Of a DNA stretch of 52,373 bases, positions 1-6,615 are shown piece after piece. This DNA is from a virus, in IMG/VR virus record IMGVR_UViG_3300036846_000887, positions 1 to 52,373 of that record. The stretch is one strand, 5' to 3'. The position numbers and the translations under genes were made by a program. Under the pieces are notes generated by a model. The model made no database searches. It saw only the letters and a list, made by a program, of their open reading frames with translations, and was not told the DNA's origin. How positions within the stretch are numbered: the first letter of the stretch is position 1; each line of letters starts with the position of its first letter.

Positions 1-195
1 GTCCGCCGGGCCGTCGGCTGGATGTCGGAGAACATCGACGAGGACGGCCAGCACGCGGTTCGGATCACTGTCCACAACTACGACACCAGCCAGCCGGTCA
101 CCGAGCACGAGTACATCCCCGAACCGGTCGACGAGGAGCGAGAGCGTGACCAGCGGGCCGCCGACTTCCTGCGGGACGTCTTCGATGGCCAGTGA
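1..195 (+). CDS. Hypothetical protein, 5' truncated by window edge
   Basis: Frame 1 is open from the first base to a TGA at 193-195, giving 64 residues with no start inside the window. The visible part is hydrophilic and acidic at its C-terminus (EPVDEERERDQR). No domain is recognised. Its last 11 bases overlap the start of the next gene, which suggests translational coupling in the early operon. Function unknown. Confidence 0.7.
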   Translation, partial: VRRAVGWMSENIDEDGQHAVRITVHNYDTSQPVTEHEYIPEPVDEERERDQRAADFLRDVFDGQ

Positions 196-370
196 CCGCT
201 ACCTCATCTACCAGATGAACCCGGCCGATCACATCATGGCGGCCGAAGCCTACGCTGCGGCCGCCGATCGCTCCGAGGCGGAGGACGGCTGGCGGCAGTG
301 GAACGCCACCCTGGCTCTCGCGCACGCCCAGATCGCGCTGGCCCAGATGACCGGCAGCCAGCGCGCCTAG
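185..370 (+). CDS. Small hypothetical protein (61 aa)
   Basis: Start chosen at ATG 185, inside the end of the preceding gene (overlap ATGGCCAGTGA), rather than an upstream in-frame start at 146 that would overlap more. The product is alanine-rich and probably helical (AAEAYAAAADRSEAEDG). No family recognised. The stop TAG (368-370) lies inside the first dispersed operator (366-379). Confidence 0.65.
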   Translation: MASDRYLIYQMNPADHIMAAEAYAAAADRSEAEDGWRQWNATLALAHAQIALAQMTGSQRA

Positions 371-379
371 TCCACTAAG
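366..379 (+). promoter_or_regulatory. Dispersed operator 1
   Basis: CCTAGTCCACTAAG, centre CC. Supplies the TAG of the gene ending at 370 and precedes the start at 413. Confidence 0.85.
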
Positions 380-412
380 CACCACCAACCCTCAACGAAC
401 GGAGCACGAGCA

Positions 413-757
413 ATGCGAACCATCGAACTCACCGAGGCGGCGCACGCCGACTTCCACCACGACTCCCGGCTGCCGGCACCGTCGCGGCTGTGCGTGATCT
501 GCACGCCGGACCAGGCGCTGGACGACTGGACCGAGGCGGTCGCGTTCCTGCGTACCGCGGTCAACTCCGGCAGCGACGTCGCCGTCGTGATCGGCCGCTG
601 GTGGGTGGCCGCGCTGTGGACCGAGGACAAGCTGGCCCCGCATGTCACCGACGACCGGCTGCCGTGCGCCTGGTGCGGGCAGACCGTGGCCGACTCCGAC
701 GAGACGGCCCGGCACACCGACGACTGCGCGTGGCTGAACTGGCTGACCGCGCCCTAG
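413..757 (+). CDS. Hypothetical protein with two Cys clusters, possible zinc finger
   Basis: 114 residues. ATG 413 follows the motif ACGGAGCA, the ribosome-binding signal used repeatedly in this phage, and an operator at 366-379. The C-terminal part shows a CAWCG cluster (CxxC) followed by H and C residues (ARHTDDCAW), fitting a zinc-binding C2HC finger. An N-terminal CVIC is a second possible ligand pair. The phage role is unknown; small zinc proteins of this sort are very common in actinophage early regions. Confidence 0.75.
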   Translation: MRTIELTEAAHADFHHDSRLPAPSRLCVICTPDQALDDWTEAVAFLRTAVNSGSDVAVVIGRWWVAALWTEDKLAPHVTDDRLPCAWCGQTVADSDETARHTDDCAWLNWLTAP

Positions 758-771
758 TCCTGTGAACCGAC

Positions 772-825
772 TTGACAAACAGGGACAAAAGGTGTATAAT
801 GGAAGGGTAGGGCAAGCCATGCCCT
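772..825 (+). promoter_or_regulatory. Early promoter P1 with 5' hairpin
   Basis: Perfect consensus TTGACA (772-777), 17-base spacer, TATAAT (795-800). GTGAACCG (762-769) lies two bases upstream of the -35. The expected start is near 807. An AGGGCA/TGCCCT hairpin (809-814/820-825) begins near +3 and is followed by operator 839-852. It drives the genes from 870. Confidence 0.9.
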
Positions 826-838
826 GCCACCACAGCGG

Positions 839-852
839 CTTAGTCCACTAAG
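839..852 (+). promoter_or_regulatory. Dispersed operator 2
   Basis: CTTAGTCCACTAAG within the longer palindrome GGCTTAGTCCACTAAGCC (837-854), centre CC. In the P1 leader before the gene at 870. Confidence 0.9.
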
Positions 853-869
853 CCAGAAACGGAGCAACC

Positions 870-1127
870 ATGACCTACCTCAACGTCGGCGCCAGCCACG
901 CCGCGGACGGCCGGATCCGCACCAAGAAGGAACTGAAGGCACTGCTGGCGGCCGACCCGGCCACGGTCGTCTTCGACCGCACCAGCCCAGAGACGCCGGG
1001 GCCGAACGTCACCGGCGACGCGATCCCGCTCGGCGTCAAGCTGTCGGTGGTCGGGCCCGACCCTTTCACCTCACGCAGGTGGTACGCCACCGTGGCGCGG
1101 CACGGGGACCGCATCACGGTCCAGTGA
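870..1127 (+). CDS. Hypothetical protein (85 aa), first gene after promoter P1
   Basis: ATG 870 is preceded by ACGGAGCAACC. It is the first gene of the transcript from the consensus promoter at 772-800, with an operator (839-852) in its leader. The product is a small basic protein (KKELKALL near residue 21) ending in a probable beta-strand region (SRRWYATVARHGDRITVQ). No family recognised. A long hairpin (1135-1209) follows its stop. Confidence 0.75.
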   Translation: MTYLNVGASHAADGRIRTKKELKALLAADPATVVFDRTSPETPGPNVTGDAIPLGVKLSVVGPDPFTSRRWYATVARHGDRITVQ

Positions 1128-1134
1128 AGGAAAC

Positions 1135-1209
1135 GCCTACCGGCCCGCGCCGGGCGCCGGCGCGCCTCTCCCCCGTTGCGCGCCCGGTGACCCGAGCGGG
1201 CCGGTAGGC
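1135..1209 (+). terminator. Large hairpin upstream of operator 3
   Basis: Perfect 14-bp stem GCCTACCGGCCCGC (1135-1148) with GCGGGCCGGTAGGC (1196-1209). The loop itself holds GC-rich complementary segments. There is no U tract, so it may be an attenuator, processing site or structured leader rather than a simple terminator. Confidence 0.6.
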
Positions 1210-1214
1210 CCCGG

Positions 1215-1228
1215 CTTAGTCCACTAAG
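1215..1228 (+). promoter_or_regulatory. Dispersed operator 3
   Basis: CTTAGTCCACTAAG, centre CC, six bases after the 1135-1209 hairpin and before the micro-protein start 1256. Confidence 0.9.
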
Positions 1229-1255
1229 CCCCCATCGAGAGAAGGAGAACGGAGC

Positions 1256-1348
1256 ATGTGCGAACACGAAGACCGACCCTGCCCCGGCACGAGCTGCCGG
1301 TGCGAGTGCATGAACTGCCCCGACGACAGCGAGGAGGAGGACGAGTGA
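1256..1348 (+). CDS. 30-residue cysteine-rich micro-protein
   Basis: ATG 1256 directly follows GAACGGAGC, so the start is well supported. The 30-residue product has cysteines at 2, 9, 14, 16, 18 and 21 (C-P-G-T-S-C-R-C-E-C-M-N-C) and an acidic tail of DDSEEEDE. Six cysteines in 20 residues suggest metal binding. The stop TGA overlaps the GTG start of the next gene (GTGA). Function unknown. The operator at 1215-1228 lies just upstream. Confidence 0.65.
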   Translation: MCEHEDRPCPGTSCRCECMNCPDDSEEEDE

Positions 1349-1578
1349 GCGCGAAGTACCTGGCCCGGCCGATCGTGGCGGGCCTGCCCGTCAACGGCGA
1401 CGGCGGCCAGATCAAGGCACGCAGCCTCACGGCGCTGCTGGCCGCGGTCGCCAACCAGGGCACCGTGCCGGAGTACCAGCTGTACAAGGTCACCCAGTAC
1501 GGCGAGCTGGTCAGCCTCGGGAAGGGCGCGTCGGTCCGCCGGCGTGGTCAGCATGGCAAGCCCAGTCGTCAACGGTGA
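1345..1578 (+). CDS. Hypothetical protein (77 aa)
   Basis: GTG 1345 overlaps the stop of the micro-protein by four bases (GTGA). The product is basic at the C-terminus (RRRGQHGKPSRQR) with a helical middle (ARSLTALLAAVANQG). No family recognised. The 3' end overlaps the next gene by 26 bases in another frame. Confidence 0.6.
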   Translation: MSAKYLARPIVAGLPVNGDGGQIKARSLTALLAAVANQGTVPEYQLYKVTQYGELVSLGKGASVRRRGQHGKPSRQR

Positions 1579-1753
1579 GGTCATCACCGCGACCGAGATC
1601 GCCGAGCTGGCCGGCGTGAGCATCTCGGCGGTGTCGAACTGGCGCAAGCGGTACCACTCGTTCCCCGAGCCGGTGATGGACCGGCCGGGCGCGACCCTGT
1701 TCGACCGGGCCGCGGTGACCCGATGGCTGCGCTCGACCGGACGCATCCACTAA
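1553..1753 (+). CDS. Excisionase/MerR-like helix-turn-helix protein
   Basis: 66 residues from ATG 1553; an in-frame GTG at 1544 is an alternative. The sequence ITATEIAELAGVSISAVSNW is a clear helix-turn-helix, followed by a wing-like region and FDRAAVTRWLRS, the layout of AlpA/excisionase-type or MerR-like DNA-binding domains. It could be a recombination directionality factor, a Cro-like regulator or another small DNA-binding protein. No integrase is present in the window, so an Xis role is unsupported. The gene is followed by an operator at 1777-1790. Confidence 0.75.
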   Translation: MASPVVNGEVITATEIAELAGVSISAVSNWRKRYHSFPEPVMDRPGATLFDRAAVTRWLRSTGRIH

Positions 1754-1776
1754 CCACAGTCAATGAACCGAGGCCG

Positions 1777-1790
1777 CTTAGTGAACTAAG
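1777..1790. promoter_or_regulatory. Dispersed operator 4
   Basis: CTTAGTGAACTAAG, centre GA. Contains GTGAACTA, the box also found upstream of the P2 and P4 -35 elements. Precedes the gene at 1815. Confidence 0.85.
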
Positions 1791-1814
1791 CGGAGAAAGC
1801 GAACGGAGCAGTCA

Positions 1815-2141
1815 ATGAACATGCAATGGCTCAACGACGACCCGGTGGTCGGCGACATCCCGCCGGTGCCACCCCCGACCCTCAGTCAAAGCTGGCAGGT
1901 CGGTGACACGCCGGAGGCGATCGCGGTCTGCCGGCCCTGGCTGGTCATCATGGTGCTGGCCGGCACCGTGCTGGCCGCGGTCTCGGTGGTGGTGGTGTGG
2001 CGGGCCGGCAACGATCCGGGCCCGCCGCGGCGGCCGCGGCCGATCGTGACCGAGCAGCCGTTTAGGCCGCACGCCCCGGTGTACCCGGTCGCGCCGACCG
2101 GCACGCCGGACGAGACGCTGTCACCGGCGGCGTCCCGGTGA
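1815..2141 (+). CDS. Single-pass membrane protein, proline-rich
   Basis: 108 residues. ATG 1815 follows GAACGGAGCAGTCA. The N-terminal ~40 residues are hydrophilic, residues ~43-62 (PWLVIMVLAGTVLAAVSVVV) form one transmembrane helix, and the remainder is proline/arginine-rich and probably extended. No signal-peptidase site is obvious. Function unknown; possible roles include host-envelope modification or superinfection exclusion, but nothing in the sequence proves either. Confidence 0.7.
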   Translation: MNMQWLNDDPVVGDIPPVPPPTLSQSWQVGDTPEAIAVCRPWLVIMVLAGTVLAAVSVVVVWRAGNDPGPPRRPRPIVTEQPFRPHAPVYPVAPTGTPDETLSPAASR

Positions 2142-2578
2142 GCCGGCCTAGTCCACTAAGCGACCGGCCGAGGCACGCCAGCGTCAGCGAGGTCCAGGCG
2201 CTGACCAACCAGTGGTCGCCGGGCATCCTGGAGTGCCGGGCGTACGGGCATCAGTGGCGGCCGAGCCGGGTGATCTACAACAAGGTCGACCGGTTCTACG
2301 CCATCTACCAGAGCTGCCCGCGGTGCGAGTGCGAGCGGTATCAGGAGATGACGGTCGCCGGGCATGTGGTGGCCAGCTACATCCACTACGCGCCGGGCTA
2401 CCTGGCCGAGGGTTCGGGCCGGATCATCGGCGAGGCGAAGGACGCGGTCCGGGTCGCGGCGGTCACCCGGGTGTGGACGGTGGAGCAGCCGTCCGCGGCG
2501 GTCGCCCGGGCCGACCATCCGCCGCGGTCGCTGGCGATGCGTCGCGAACTTGGCCTCGTCACTGAAGGGAGCGAATGA
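2138..2578 (+). CDS. Hypothetical zinc-binding protein (146 aa)
   Basis: GTG 2138 overlaps the preceding TGA (GTGA). An operator (2147-2160) lies inside the first codons and encodes residues 4-8, an unusual position. C-AYGHQW followed by CPRCECER gives a CH...CxxC zinc-ribbon-like arrangement near residues 33-67. The remainder has no recognised domain. Related small proteins are frequent in actinophages and have no assigned function. Its stop overlaps the next start as ATGA. Confidence 0.7.
   Translation: MSRPSPLSDRPRHASVSEVQALTNQWSPGILECRAYGHQWRPSRVIYNKVDRFYAIYQSCPRCECERYQEMTVAGHVVASYIHYAPGYLAEGSGRIIGEAKDAVRVAAVTRVWTVEQPSAAVARADHPPRSLAMRRELGLVTEGSE
2147..2160 (+). promoter_or_regulatory. 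Dispersed operator 5 (inside coding start)
   Basis: CCTAGTCCACTAAG, centre CC, inside the first codons of the gene at 2138. Confidence 0.8.
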
Positions 2579-3267
2579 TGGCACGCGAGGTTGTCCTCGT
2601 CGAATGGTGCGACGTCTGCCTGGCCGACGCCTCGCACACCGAGGCGCACTGGACGTCGGTGATCCGGATCGGCGACGTCGAGCGCGAGCTGATGCTGTGC
2701 GAGCCGCACTTCGAGCAGCTCATCGGCGAGCTGCCGCTGGTGCTGGAGAAGGTGGGCACCAGAGTCGAGGTGCCGGCGCCGCACACCCGCAAGCGGCGCG
2801 AGCCGGGTGAGCCGAAGCAGAAAAAGAACTCGGCGCGGGACTGCCCGATCTGCGGCACCACCCGGTCGTCCGGGCCGACGATCGCGGTGCACATCTTCCG
2901 CGACCACCTGGGCGGCTCACGCCCGGTCGCGCCGACGAACTGCCCGGACTGCGACTGGGTGCCGAAACCGGACGCGAAGAACCGGATGTCGGCGATCGGC
3001 AAGCACCGGCAGGTCATGCACGGCTTCGACCCGATCGCGGAGGCGATGGCCGCCTACGACGCGGCGCAGCACCCGTACGACGTGCCGGTCACCCGCAAGC
3101 CGGAGCTGCTCAGCCAGGTGGAGGCGGCGGAGCGGGCCGGGGTGAACAAGGACGTGATCCACGGCTGCGTGCGGCGCGGCACGCTGGCCTCGACGCACAC
3201 CGAGGACGGCCACGTCCGGATCAGCTCGGCCGACCTGGAGAAGTGGATGGCGAGCCGCGTCACCTAG
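2575..3267 (+). CDS. Multi-zinc-finger protein with C-terminal excisionase-like DNA-binding domain
   Basis: 230 residues; ATG 2575 (or 2578) overlaps the upstream stop. An N-terminal zinc site (WCDVC...CEPHF) is followed by a basic linker (HTRKRREPGEPKQKK), two C2H2-type fingers (CPICG...HIFRDH and CPDCDW...KHRQVMH) and a MerR/excisionase-like helix-turn-helix (QVEAAERAGVNKDVIHGCV, then HVRISSADLEKWM). This combination points to a nucleic-acid-binding regulator. Its stop TAG is inside the reverse-oriented operator 3263-3276, immediately upstream of promoter P2. Confidence 0.8.
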   Translation: MMAREVVLVEWCDVCLADASHTEAHWTSVIRIGDVERELMLCEPHFEQLIGELPLVLEKVGTRVEVPAPHTRKRREPGEPKQKKNSARDCPICGTTRSSGPTIAVHIFRDHLGGSRPVAPTNCPDCDWVPKPDAKNRMSAIGKHRQVMHGFDPIAEAMAAYDAAQHPYDVPVTRKPELLSQVEAAERAGVNKDVIHGCVRRGTLASTHTEDGHVRISSADLEKWMASRVT

Positions 3268-3276
3268 TGGACTAAG
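3263..3276 (-). promoter_or_regulatory. Dispersed operator 6
   Basis: CCTAGTGGACTAAG, centre GG (reverse polarity). Supplies the TAG of the gene ending at 3267 and abuts promoter P2. Confidence 0.85.
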
Positions 3277-3289
3277 CGTGTGAACTACC

Positions 3290-3319
3290 TTGCCAATCTA
3301 TGTAGTTGTGTTGTATAGT
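3290..3319 (+). promoter_or_regulatory. Early promoter P2
   Basis: TTGCCA (3290-3295), 18-base spacer, TATAGT (3314-3319). GTGAACTA (3280-3287) is two bases upstream of the -35, exactly as in P1 and P4. An operator (3263-3276) of reverse polarity lies just upstream rather than downstream. It drives the genes from 3364. Confidence 0.8.
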
Positions 3320-3363
3320 GTGTCCATGTTGTACCAATTCGTCCCCACCAGAACGGAGCACAG

Positions 3364-3621
3364 ATGAACGACAACGTCATCCTCTTCCCCGGCAAGCCGG
3401 CACCGGAGCAGATCGAGGCCGCGAAAGCCCACCACCCGGCCAGCACGACGCAGCCGGCCGGCGGCGAGCTGGACATCGCGTTCGTGCAGAACTCCTGTCT
3501 CGTCCTGATGCCGGTGCTGGACGAGCTGCTGGTCGCCTGCCAGCTGCTGGACCGGGAGCGGGCCAACGAGATCATCGGCGCGGTCCGGCGCCAGGTGCTC
3601 AGTTGGCCCGACACGGTGTGA
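3364..3621 (+). CDS. Hypothetical protein (85 aa), first gene of P2 transcript
   Basis: ATG 3364 follows GAACGGAGCACAG. It is the first gene downstream of promoter P2 (3290-3319). The product starts MNDNVILFPGKPAPEQ and has a helical, leucine-rich second half (VLMPVLDELLVACQLLDRERA). No known family assigned. Stop and next start overlap (GTGA). Confidence 0.75.
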   Translation: MNDNVILFPGKPAPEQIEAAKAHHPASTTQPAGGELDIAFVQNSCLVLMPVLDELLVACQLLDRERANEIIGAVRRQVLSWPDTV

Positions 3622-3794
3622 CCTACAAGGTCCACTTCGGGCGCACGGATGAGCCCGCCTGCGGCAACCACGACATCCACCTGGCCAGCACCGACCCGTT
3701 CCAGGTCACCTGCCGGGCCTGCCTGAAGTCACACCACTACAAGGACGCGCTCGCGTCCAAGCTCGACACGCCGCAGCGGAAGGGGAGCCGATGA
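3618..3794 (+). CDS. Small actinophage-type Cys/His protein (58 aa)
   Basis: GTG 3618 overlaps the upstream TGA. The product contains ACGN near residue 15, then VTCRACLKSHHYKD, so C...CxxC...HH may bind zinc. A similar pattern (a CG-N motif followed by VTCxxCL) is familiar in many actinophage hypothetical proteins of about 60 residues. Function unknown. The operator 3798-3811 follows. Confidence 0.7.
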   Translation: MTYKVHFGRTDEPACGNHDIHLASTDPFQVTCRACLKSHHYKDALASKLDTPQRKGSR

Positions 3795-3797
3795 CGG

Positions 3798-3811
3798 CCT
3801 AGTCCACTAAG
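3798..3811 (+). promoter_or_regulatory. Dispersed operator 7
   Basis: CCTAGTCCACTAAG, centre CC, just after the gene ending at 3794 and before the start at 3855. Confidence 0.85.
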
Positions 3812-3854
3812 CACCACAACCAGCACCACCAACCCAAGGAAAGGCAACGGAGCA

Positions 3855-4145
3855 ATGGCACAGAACACGAGGCTGTGGAACATGATCCACAGCGGACTGG
3901 AGCAGAACATCTCACCGGAGATGCTGTACGCCGCGATCGTCCGGCACGAGGACGAGGCGTTGGACTACATCCGGCTGAAGGCCGCGGAGCACGGGCTGTT
4001 CCCGGCGATCGTCGGCAAGGTGCTGATGGAGACCGGGCTCGGCTCCTGGCTGAGCCCGGAGGAGATGACGCAGCTGGCCACCCAGGAGGCGCAGCAGCAG
4101 GCCACCCTGGCCGAGATGATGCGCCAGCTCGGCGGTGAACTGTGA
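3855..4145 (+). CDS. Hypothetical helical protein (96 aa)
   Basis: ATG 3855 lies directly after ACGGAGCA. The product is predicted all-helical with a glutamine-rich C-terminus (TQEAQQQATLAEMMRQL) that could form a coiled coil. It has no recognised domain. Its stop overlaps the next GTG (GTGA), so it is probably co-translated with the following coiled-coil gene. Confidence 0.7.
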   Translation: MAQNTRLWNMIHSGLEQNISPEMLYAAIVRHEDEALDYIRLKAAEHGLFPAIVGKVLMETGLGSWLSPEEMTQLATQEAQQQATLAEMMRQLGGEL

Positions 4146-4795
4146 CCGCCGTGGAGGAGACCCGCGCCGTCGTTGCGCTGGGCCAGGTGTGGCAGGCGAA
4201 TCATTCGCCGTCGACCACCATCGTCCTCATCGACGTCCCCGACGGCGACGAGGTGTCCTACCTGTACTGCGAGACGGACGACGGCACCGTGAACCGGGTC
4301 GGCACCTGCCGGCCGGACGTGTTCACCAACACCGACGGCGGCTACCGGCTGCTGCCCGTGTCCGAGCAGGACACCTGGATGCGGACCGCGGTCACCGCCG
4401 GGGACCTGCTCCGGGAGGAGCGGCAGCAACGGAAGGAGATCCAAGCCCGGCTGACCACGACCGGGGAGCGGCTGGCGGAGGCGCAGCGGCAGCATGAGCG
4501 GCGGCTCGAAGCGATCACCGAGGTGCTGCACCGGGAGGCGAACTCGCGCCAGTATTGCGGCGAGTTCGACGAGGTGATGGAGGAGATGGGGCTGCGGCCG
4601 CGGGAGCGCGACTTCGACGTCACGGTGTACGTACGGCTGGAGCGGACGATCACGGTGTCGGCGACCAGTGAGGACGCCGCCTACGAGCAGGCGGGGGGCG
4701 TGGCGTCGGCGCAGATCGGCGGCCGCGCCAACCGGGTCCAGGTCGGCAACCTCGACGGCTGGTACCTGCAGGAGGTGACCACCAGCGAGGACTGA
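4142..4795 (+). CDS. Hypothetical coiled-coil protein (217 aa)
   Basis: GTG 4142. The N-terminal ~75 residues look like a small beta-rich domain (VALGQVWQANHSPSTTIVLI). Residues ~85-145 form a long charged helix or coiled coil (LREERQQRKEIQARLTTTGE). The C-terminal ~60 residues are again beta-rich (FDVTVYVRLERTITVSATSE). No family identified. It ends a transcription block: a perfect 13-bp hairpin follows at 4817-4852. Confidence 0.7.
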   Translation: MTAVEETRAVVALGQVWQANHSPSTTIVLIDVPDGDEVSYLYCETDDGTVNRVGTCRPDVFTNTDGGYRLLPVSEQDTWMRTAVTAGDLLREERQQRKEIQARLTTTGERLAEAQRQHERRLEAITEVLHREANSRQYCGEFDEVMEEMGLRPRERDFDVTVYVRLERTITVSATSEDAAYEQAGGVASAQIGGRANRVQVGNLDGWYLQEVTTSED

Positions 4796-4816
4796 GCAGC
4801 CAGTCCGATAAGACGT

Positions 4817-4852
4817 GGGTGACCGGCGGGATGGGGATGCCGCCGGTCACCC
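4817..4852 (+). terminator. 13-bp hairpin upstream of operator 8
   Basis: GGGTGACCGGCGG (4817-4829) pairs perfectly with CCGCCGGTCACCC (4840-4852), 10-base loop, no U tract. It follows the gene ending at 4795. Confidence 0.65.
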
Positions 4853-4853
4853 G

Positions 4854-4867
4854 CCTAGTGAACTAAG
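4854..4867. promoter_or_regulatory. Dispersed operator 8
   Basis: CCTAGTGAACTAAG, centre GA, two bases after the 4817-4852 hairpin; precedes the gene at 4888. Confidence 0.85.
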
Positions 4868-4887
4868 CGACAAGGAGAGAGACACAG

Positions 4888-5043
4888 ATGGATGACGGCG
4901 CGTTCGTGACGATCTTGGCAGTCGTGTGCATCGGGCTGGGCTGGGCGTTGCTGTACGCCCACGCCAACTACGTGCACCGGGAAAGGATGGAACGGTTGGA
5001 GGAGAAGCAGTGGCGCGCGTTCTGGGGTGAGGAGGTCGACTGA
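4888..5043 (+). CDS. Small single-pass membrane protein (51 aa)
   Basis: ATG 4888 is preceded by AAGGAGAGAGACACAG, a good ribosome site. Residues ~6-24 (FVTILAVVCIGLGWALLYA) form a transmembrane helix, followed by a charged cytoplasmic helix (HRERMERLEEKQW). The operator 4854-4867 lies upstream. Role unknown. Confidence 0.65.
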   Translation: MDDGAFVTILAVVCIGLGWALLYAHANYVHRERMERLEEKQWRAFWGEEVD

Positions 5044-5044
5044 G

Positions 5045-5323
5045 ATGCCCTACAACGAGGACGGGACGTATCGCGAGCCCGACAACACCGACCGGGCCGG
5101 CTGGGCGCGGGAGGCGGTGCAGACCTTCGCCGACAGCACTCGGTCCACACCGGGTGACCGGGACCTGACCGACGAGGAGAACCTGCACGAGGTGGCCGGT
5201 GACCTGCTCGGCGACCTGCTGCACCTGCTCGGGGAGGAGGCGTTCGCGAACTGCCTGGAGCGTGCCCGCGGCTACTACGCCGACGAGCTGGCCGACGAGG
5301 AGGAGGTTGCCGACCTACACTAA
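5045..5323 (+). CDS. Hypothetical acidic protein (92 aa)
   Basis: ATG 5045 begins one base after the preceding stop (TGAGATG). The product is strongly acidic (DEENLHEVAGDLLGDLLHLL, ending ADELADEEEVADLH) and mostly helical. No domain recognised. Its last codons contain the -35 element of the putative promoter P3 (5307-5336), so coding sequence and promoter overlap. Confidence 0.7.
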   Translation: MPYNEDGTYREPDNTDRAGWAREAVQTFADSTRSTPGDRDLTDEENLHEVAGDLLGDLLHLLGEEAFANCLERARGYYADELADEEEVADLH

Positions 5324-5336
5324 ACTATGGTATGAT
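5307..5336 (+). promoter_or_regulatory. Putative promoter P3
   Basis: TTGCCG (5307-5312) inside the end of the preceding gene, 18-base spacer, TATGAT (5331-5336). It lacks the GTGAAC box. Operator 5367-5380 lies 31 bases downstream. It would drive the gene at 5403 up to the terminator at 5750. Confidence 0.65.
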
Positions 5337-5366
5337 ACAGGACATTCCACCCAACACTACACACGG

Positions 5367-5380
5367 CTTAGTTGACTAAG
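5367..5380. promoter_or_regulatory. Dispersed operator 9
   Basis: CTTAGTTGACTAAG, centre TG, in GGCTTAGTTGACTAAGCC. In the P3 leader before the gene at 5403. Confidence 0.85.
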
Positions 5381-5402
5381 CCACACCGAACGGAGCAGCA
5401 CC

Positions 5403-5741
5403 ATGCAGGACAGCATCAACAACACCGTCCGCCAGGCCGTCGGCCCGGTCCCGCCCGGCTACGGCGAGATCGTCACCGACGCCATCGCGGCGCTGGAGAA
5501 GCGGGAGCAGGCCATCGTCGACGAGCTGGCCGAGCGGGCGGCACGAGAGGGCCTCTCCGCCACCCTCGTGACCGAGGCGCTGCGGGACGCCGGCCTGAGC
5601 GCTGGCCCGGAACAGGCCAACGGCTACGACGAGGCGATCCGGTTGATGAACCAGGCCAACCGGCTCATCGAGCAGGCCAACACGGCGATGACGAAGCAGC
5701 GCGAGGACGACGCCGCCAGGCTCTCAGAACAACCGTTCTAG
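5403..5741 (+). CDS. Hypothetical helical protein (112 aa)
   Basis: ATG 5403 follows GAACGGAGCAGCACC and an operator (5367-5380). The product is helical throughout with alanine/glutamate runs and a repeated asparagine motif (MNQANRLIEQANTAM). No family recognised. It is followed within ten bases by the best rho-independent terminator in the window (5750-5796), so it is probably a monocistronic transcript from P3. Confidence 0.7.
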   Translation: MQDSINNTVRQAVGPVPPGYGEIVTDAIAALEKREQAIVDELAERAAREGLSATLVTEALRDAGLSAGPEQANGYDEAIRLMNQANRLIEQANTAMTKQREDDAARLSEQPF

Positions 5742-5749
5742 GACCCACA

Positions 5750-5796
5750 CAGGCACGGCACCGGACCCACCCCGGTGTCGTGCCTGTCCGTGTTTT
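5750..5796 (+). terminator. Rho-independent terminator
   Basis: CAGGCACGGCACCGG (5750-5764) pairs with CCGGTGTCGTGCCTG (5772-5786) with one G-U pair, 7-base loop, then TCCGTGTTTT. It ends the transcript of the gene 5403-5741. Confidence 0.8.
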
Positions 5797-5819
5797 CAAC
5801 CTCACCCCGGAGGGCAGTA

Positions 5820-6137
5820 GTGACCAAACCAGAGTTAGTGTTCCGCGACCCGCCGCCGTGGCGGCGTGCCGCCAAGACCGACTGGGCGTCGGTCGCCAGG
5901 CAGTTGATGGACAACCCCGGCCGATGGGCGATGGTGCTGGAGTCGGCGCCGTTCTCCACCTTCAGCGCGCTGCGCAACCAGGACATCAACGCGCTGAAGC
6001 GCGCCCGCGGGTTCTCCTACGTCACCCGTCGTAACAAGGTGGGCAGCGACGGGCGCCGGTACTGCGACATATACATCAGGTTCGACCCGCCTACACAGGA
6101 AGACGAGGACGGCCATGCTCCCCAAGATAACGGTTGA
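5820..6137 (+). CDS. Hypothetical protein preceding SSB (105 aa)
   Basis: GTG 5820 is preceded by CGGAGGGCAGTA, a strong Shine-Dalgarno site, so it is favoured over the in-frame start 5775, which lies inside the terminator stem. The product is basic; ALKRARGFSYVTRRNKVG suggests nucleic-acid contact. It overlaps ssb by 23 bases and is probably coupled to it. Small proteins with a similar YVTRR-type core occur next to replication genes in actinophages; function unknown. Confidence 0.7.
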   Translation: MTKPELVFRDPPPWRRAAKTDWASVARQLMDNPGRWAMVLESAPFSTFSALRNQDINALKRARGFSYVTRRNKVGSDGRRYCDIYIRFDPPTQEDEDGHAPQDNG

Positions 6138-6615
6138 GGGCCGCATCACCGCCGACCCGGAACTTCGCTTCACTCAGTCGGGCGACGCGGTAGCGTCGTT
6201 CACCGTCGTGAGCCAGGACCGGAAGAAGGGAGATGACGGTAAGTGGATCGACGCCGGTGAGGCGATGTTCCTGCGGGTGAGCGTCTGGCGCCAGTACGCG
6301 GAGAACGTCGCCGAGTCATTACTGAAGGGCGACTCGGTGGTCGTCACCGGCAAGCTCGGGCAGCGTTCCTACACCGACCGGGAGGGCAACAAGCGGACCA
6401 GCTTCGAGATCCAGGCGGACGAGATCGCGGTGCCGTTGCGGTTCCGCACGGTGCGTCATGGTGAGGGACGGGCGGAGCGGGGCAGTCAGCAGCGGCAGGC
6501 ACCGGCCGACGACCCGTGGGCGTCGGTGCCGGCGGGCGGCGGAAGCGGTGACCCGTGGGCGTCGGACGAGCCACCGTTCCACCATGACCCGGCAATGAAC
6601 GGCTTAGTCAACTAA
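6115..6615 (+). CDS. ssb: Single-stranded DNA-binding protein
   Basis: 166 residues. The N-terminal OB fold is typical of bacterial SSB: ITVEGRITADPELRF, then ASFTVVSQDRK, FLRVSVWRQYAENVAESLLK and GDSVVVTGKL. A disordered linker follows (residues ~115-150). SSB proteins normally end in an acidic tip; here DEPPF is present but is followed by 11 extra residues, the last four of which (GLVN and stop) are encoded by the operator 6603-6616. It coats ssDNA during phage replication and recombination. Confidence 0.95.
   Translation: MLPKITVEGRITADPELRFTQSGDAVASFTVVSQDRKKGDDGKWIDAGEAMFLRVSVWRQYAENVAESLLKGDSVVVTGKLGQRSYTDREGNKRTSFEIQADEIAVPLRFRTVRHGEGRAERGSQQRQAPADDPWASVPAGGGSGDPWASDEPPFHHDPAMNGLVN

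Noticed and set aside
1553-1753. Excisionase assignment for the HTH gene
   Set aside because: The fold fits, but no integrase or attP is in the window, so it was kept as a generic excisionase/MerR-like DNA-binding protein.
3306-3794. Long frame starting MCCIVCPCC upstream of the small gene at 3618
   Set aside because: The first part lies in promoter P2 and the shadow of the gene 3364-3621; only the part from GTG 3618 looks coding.
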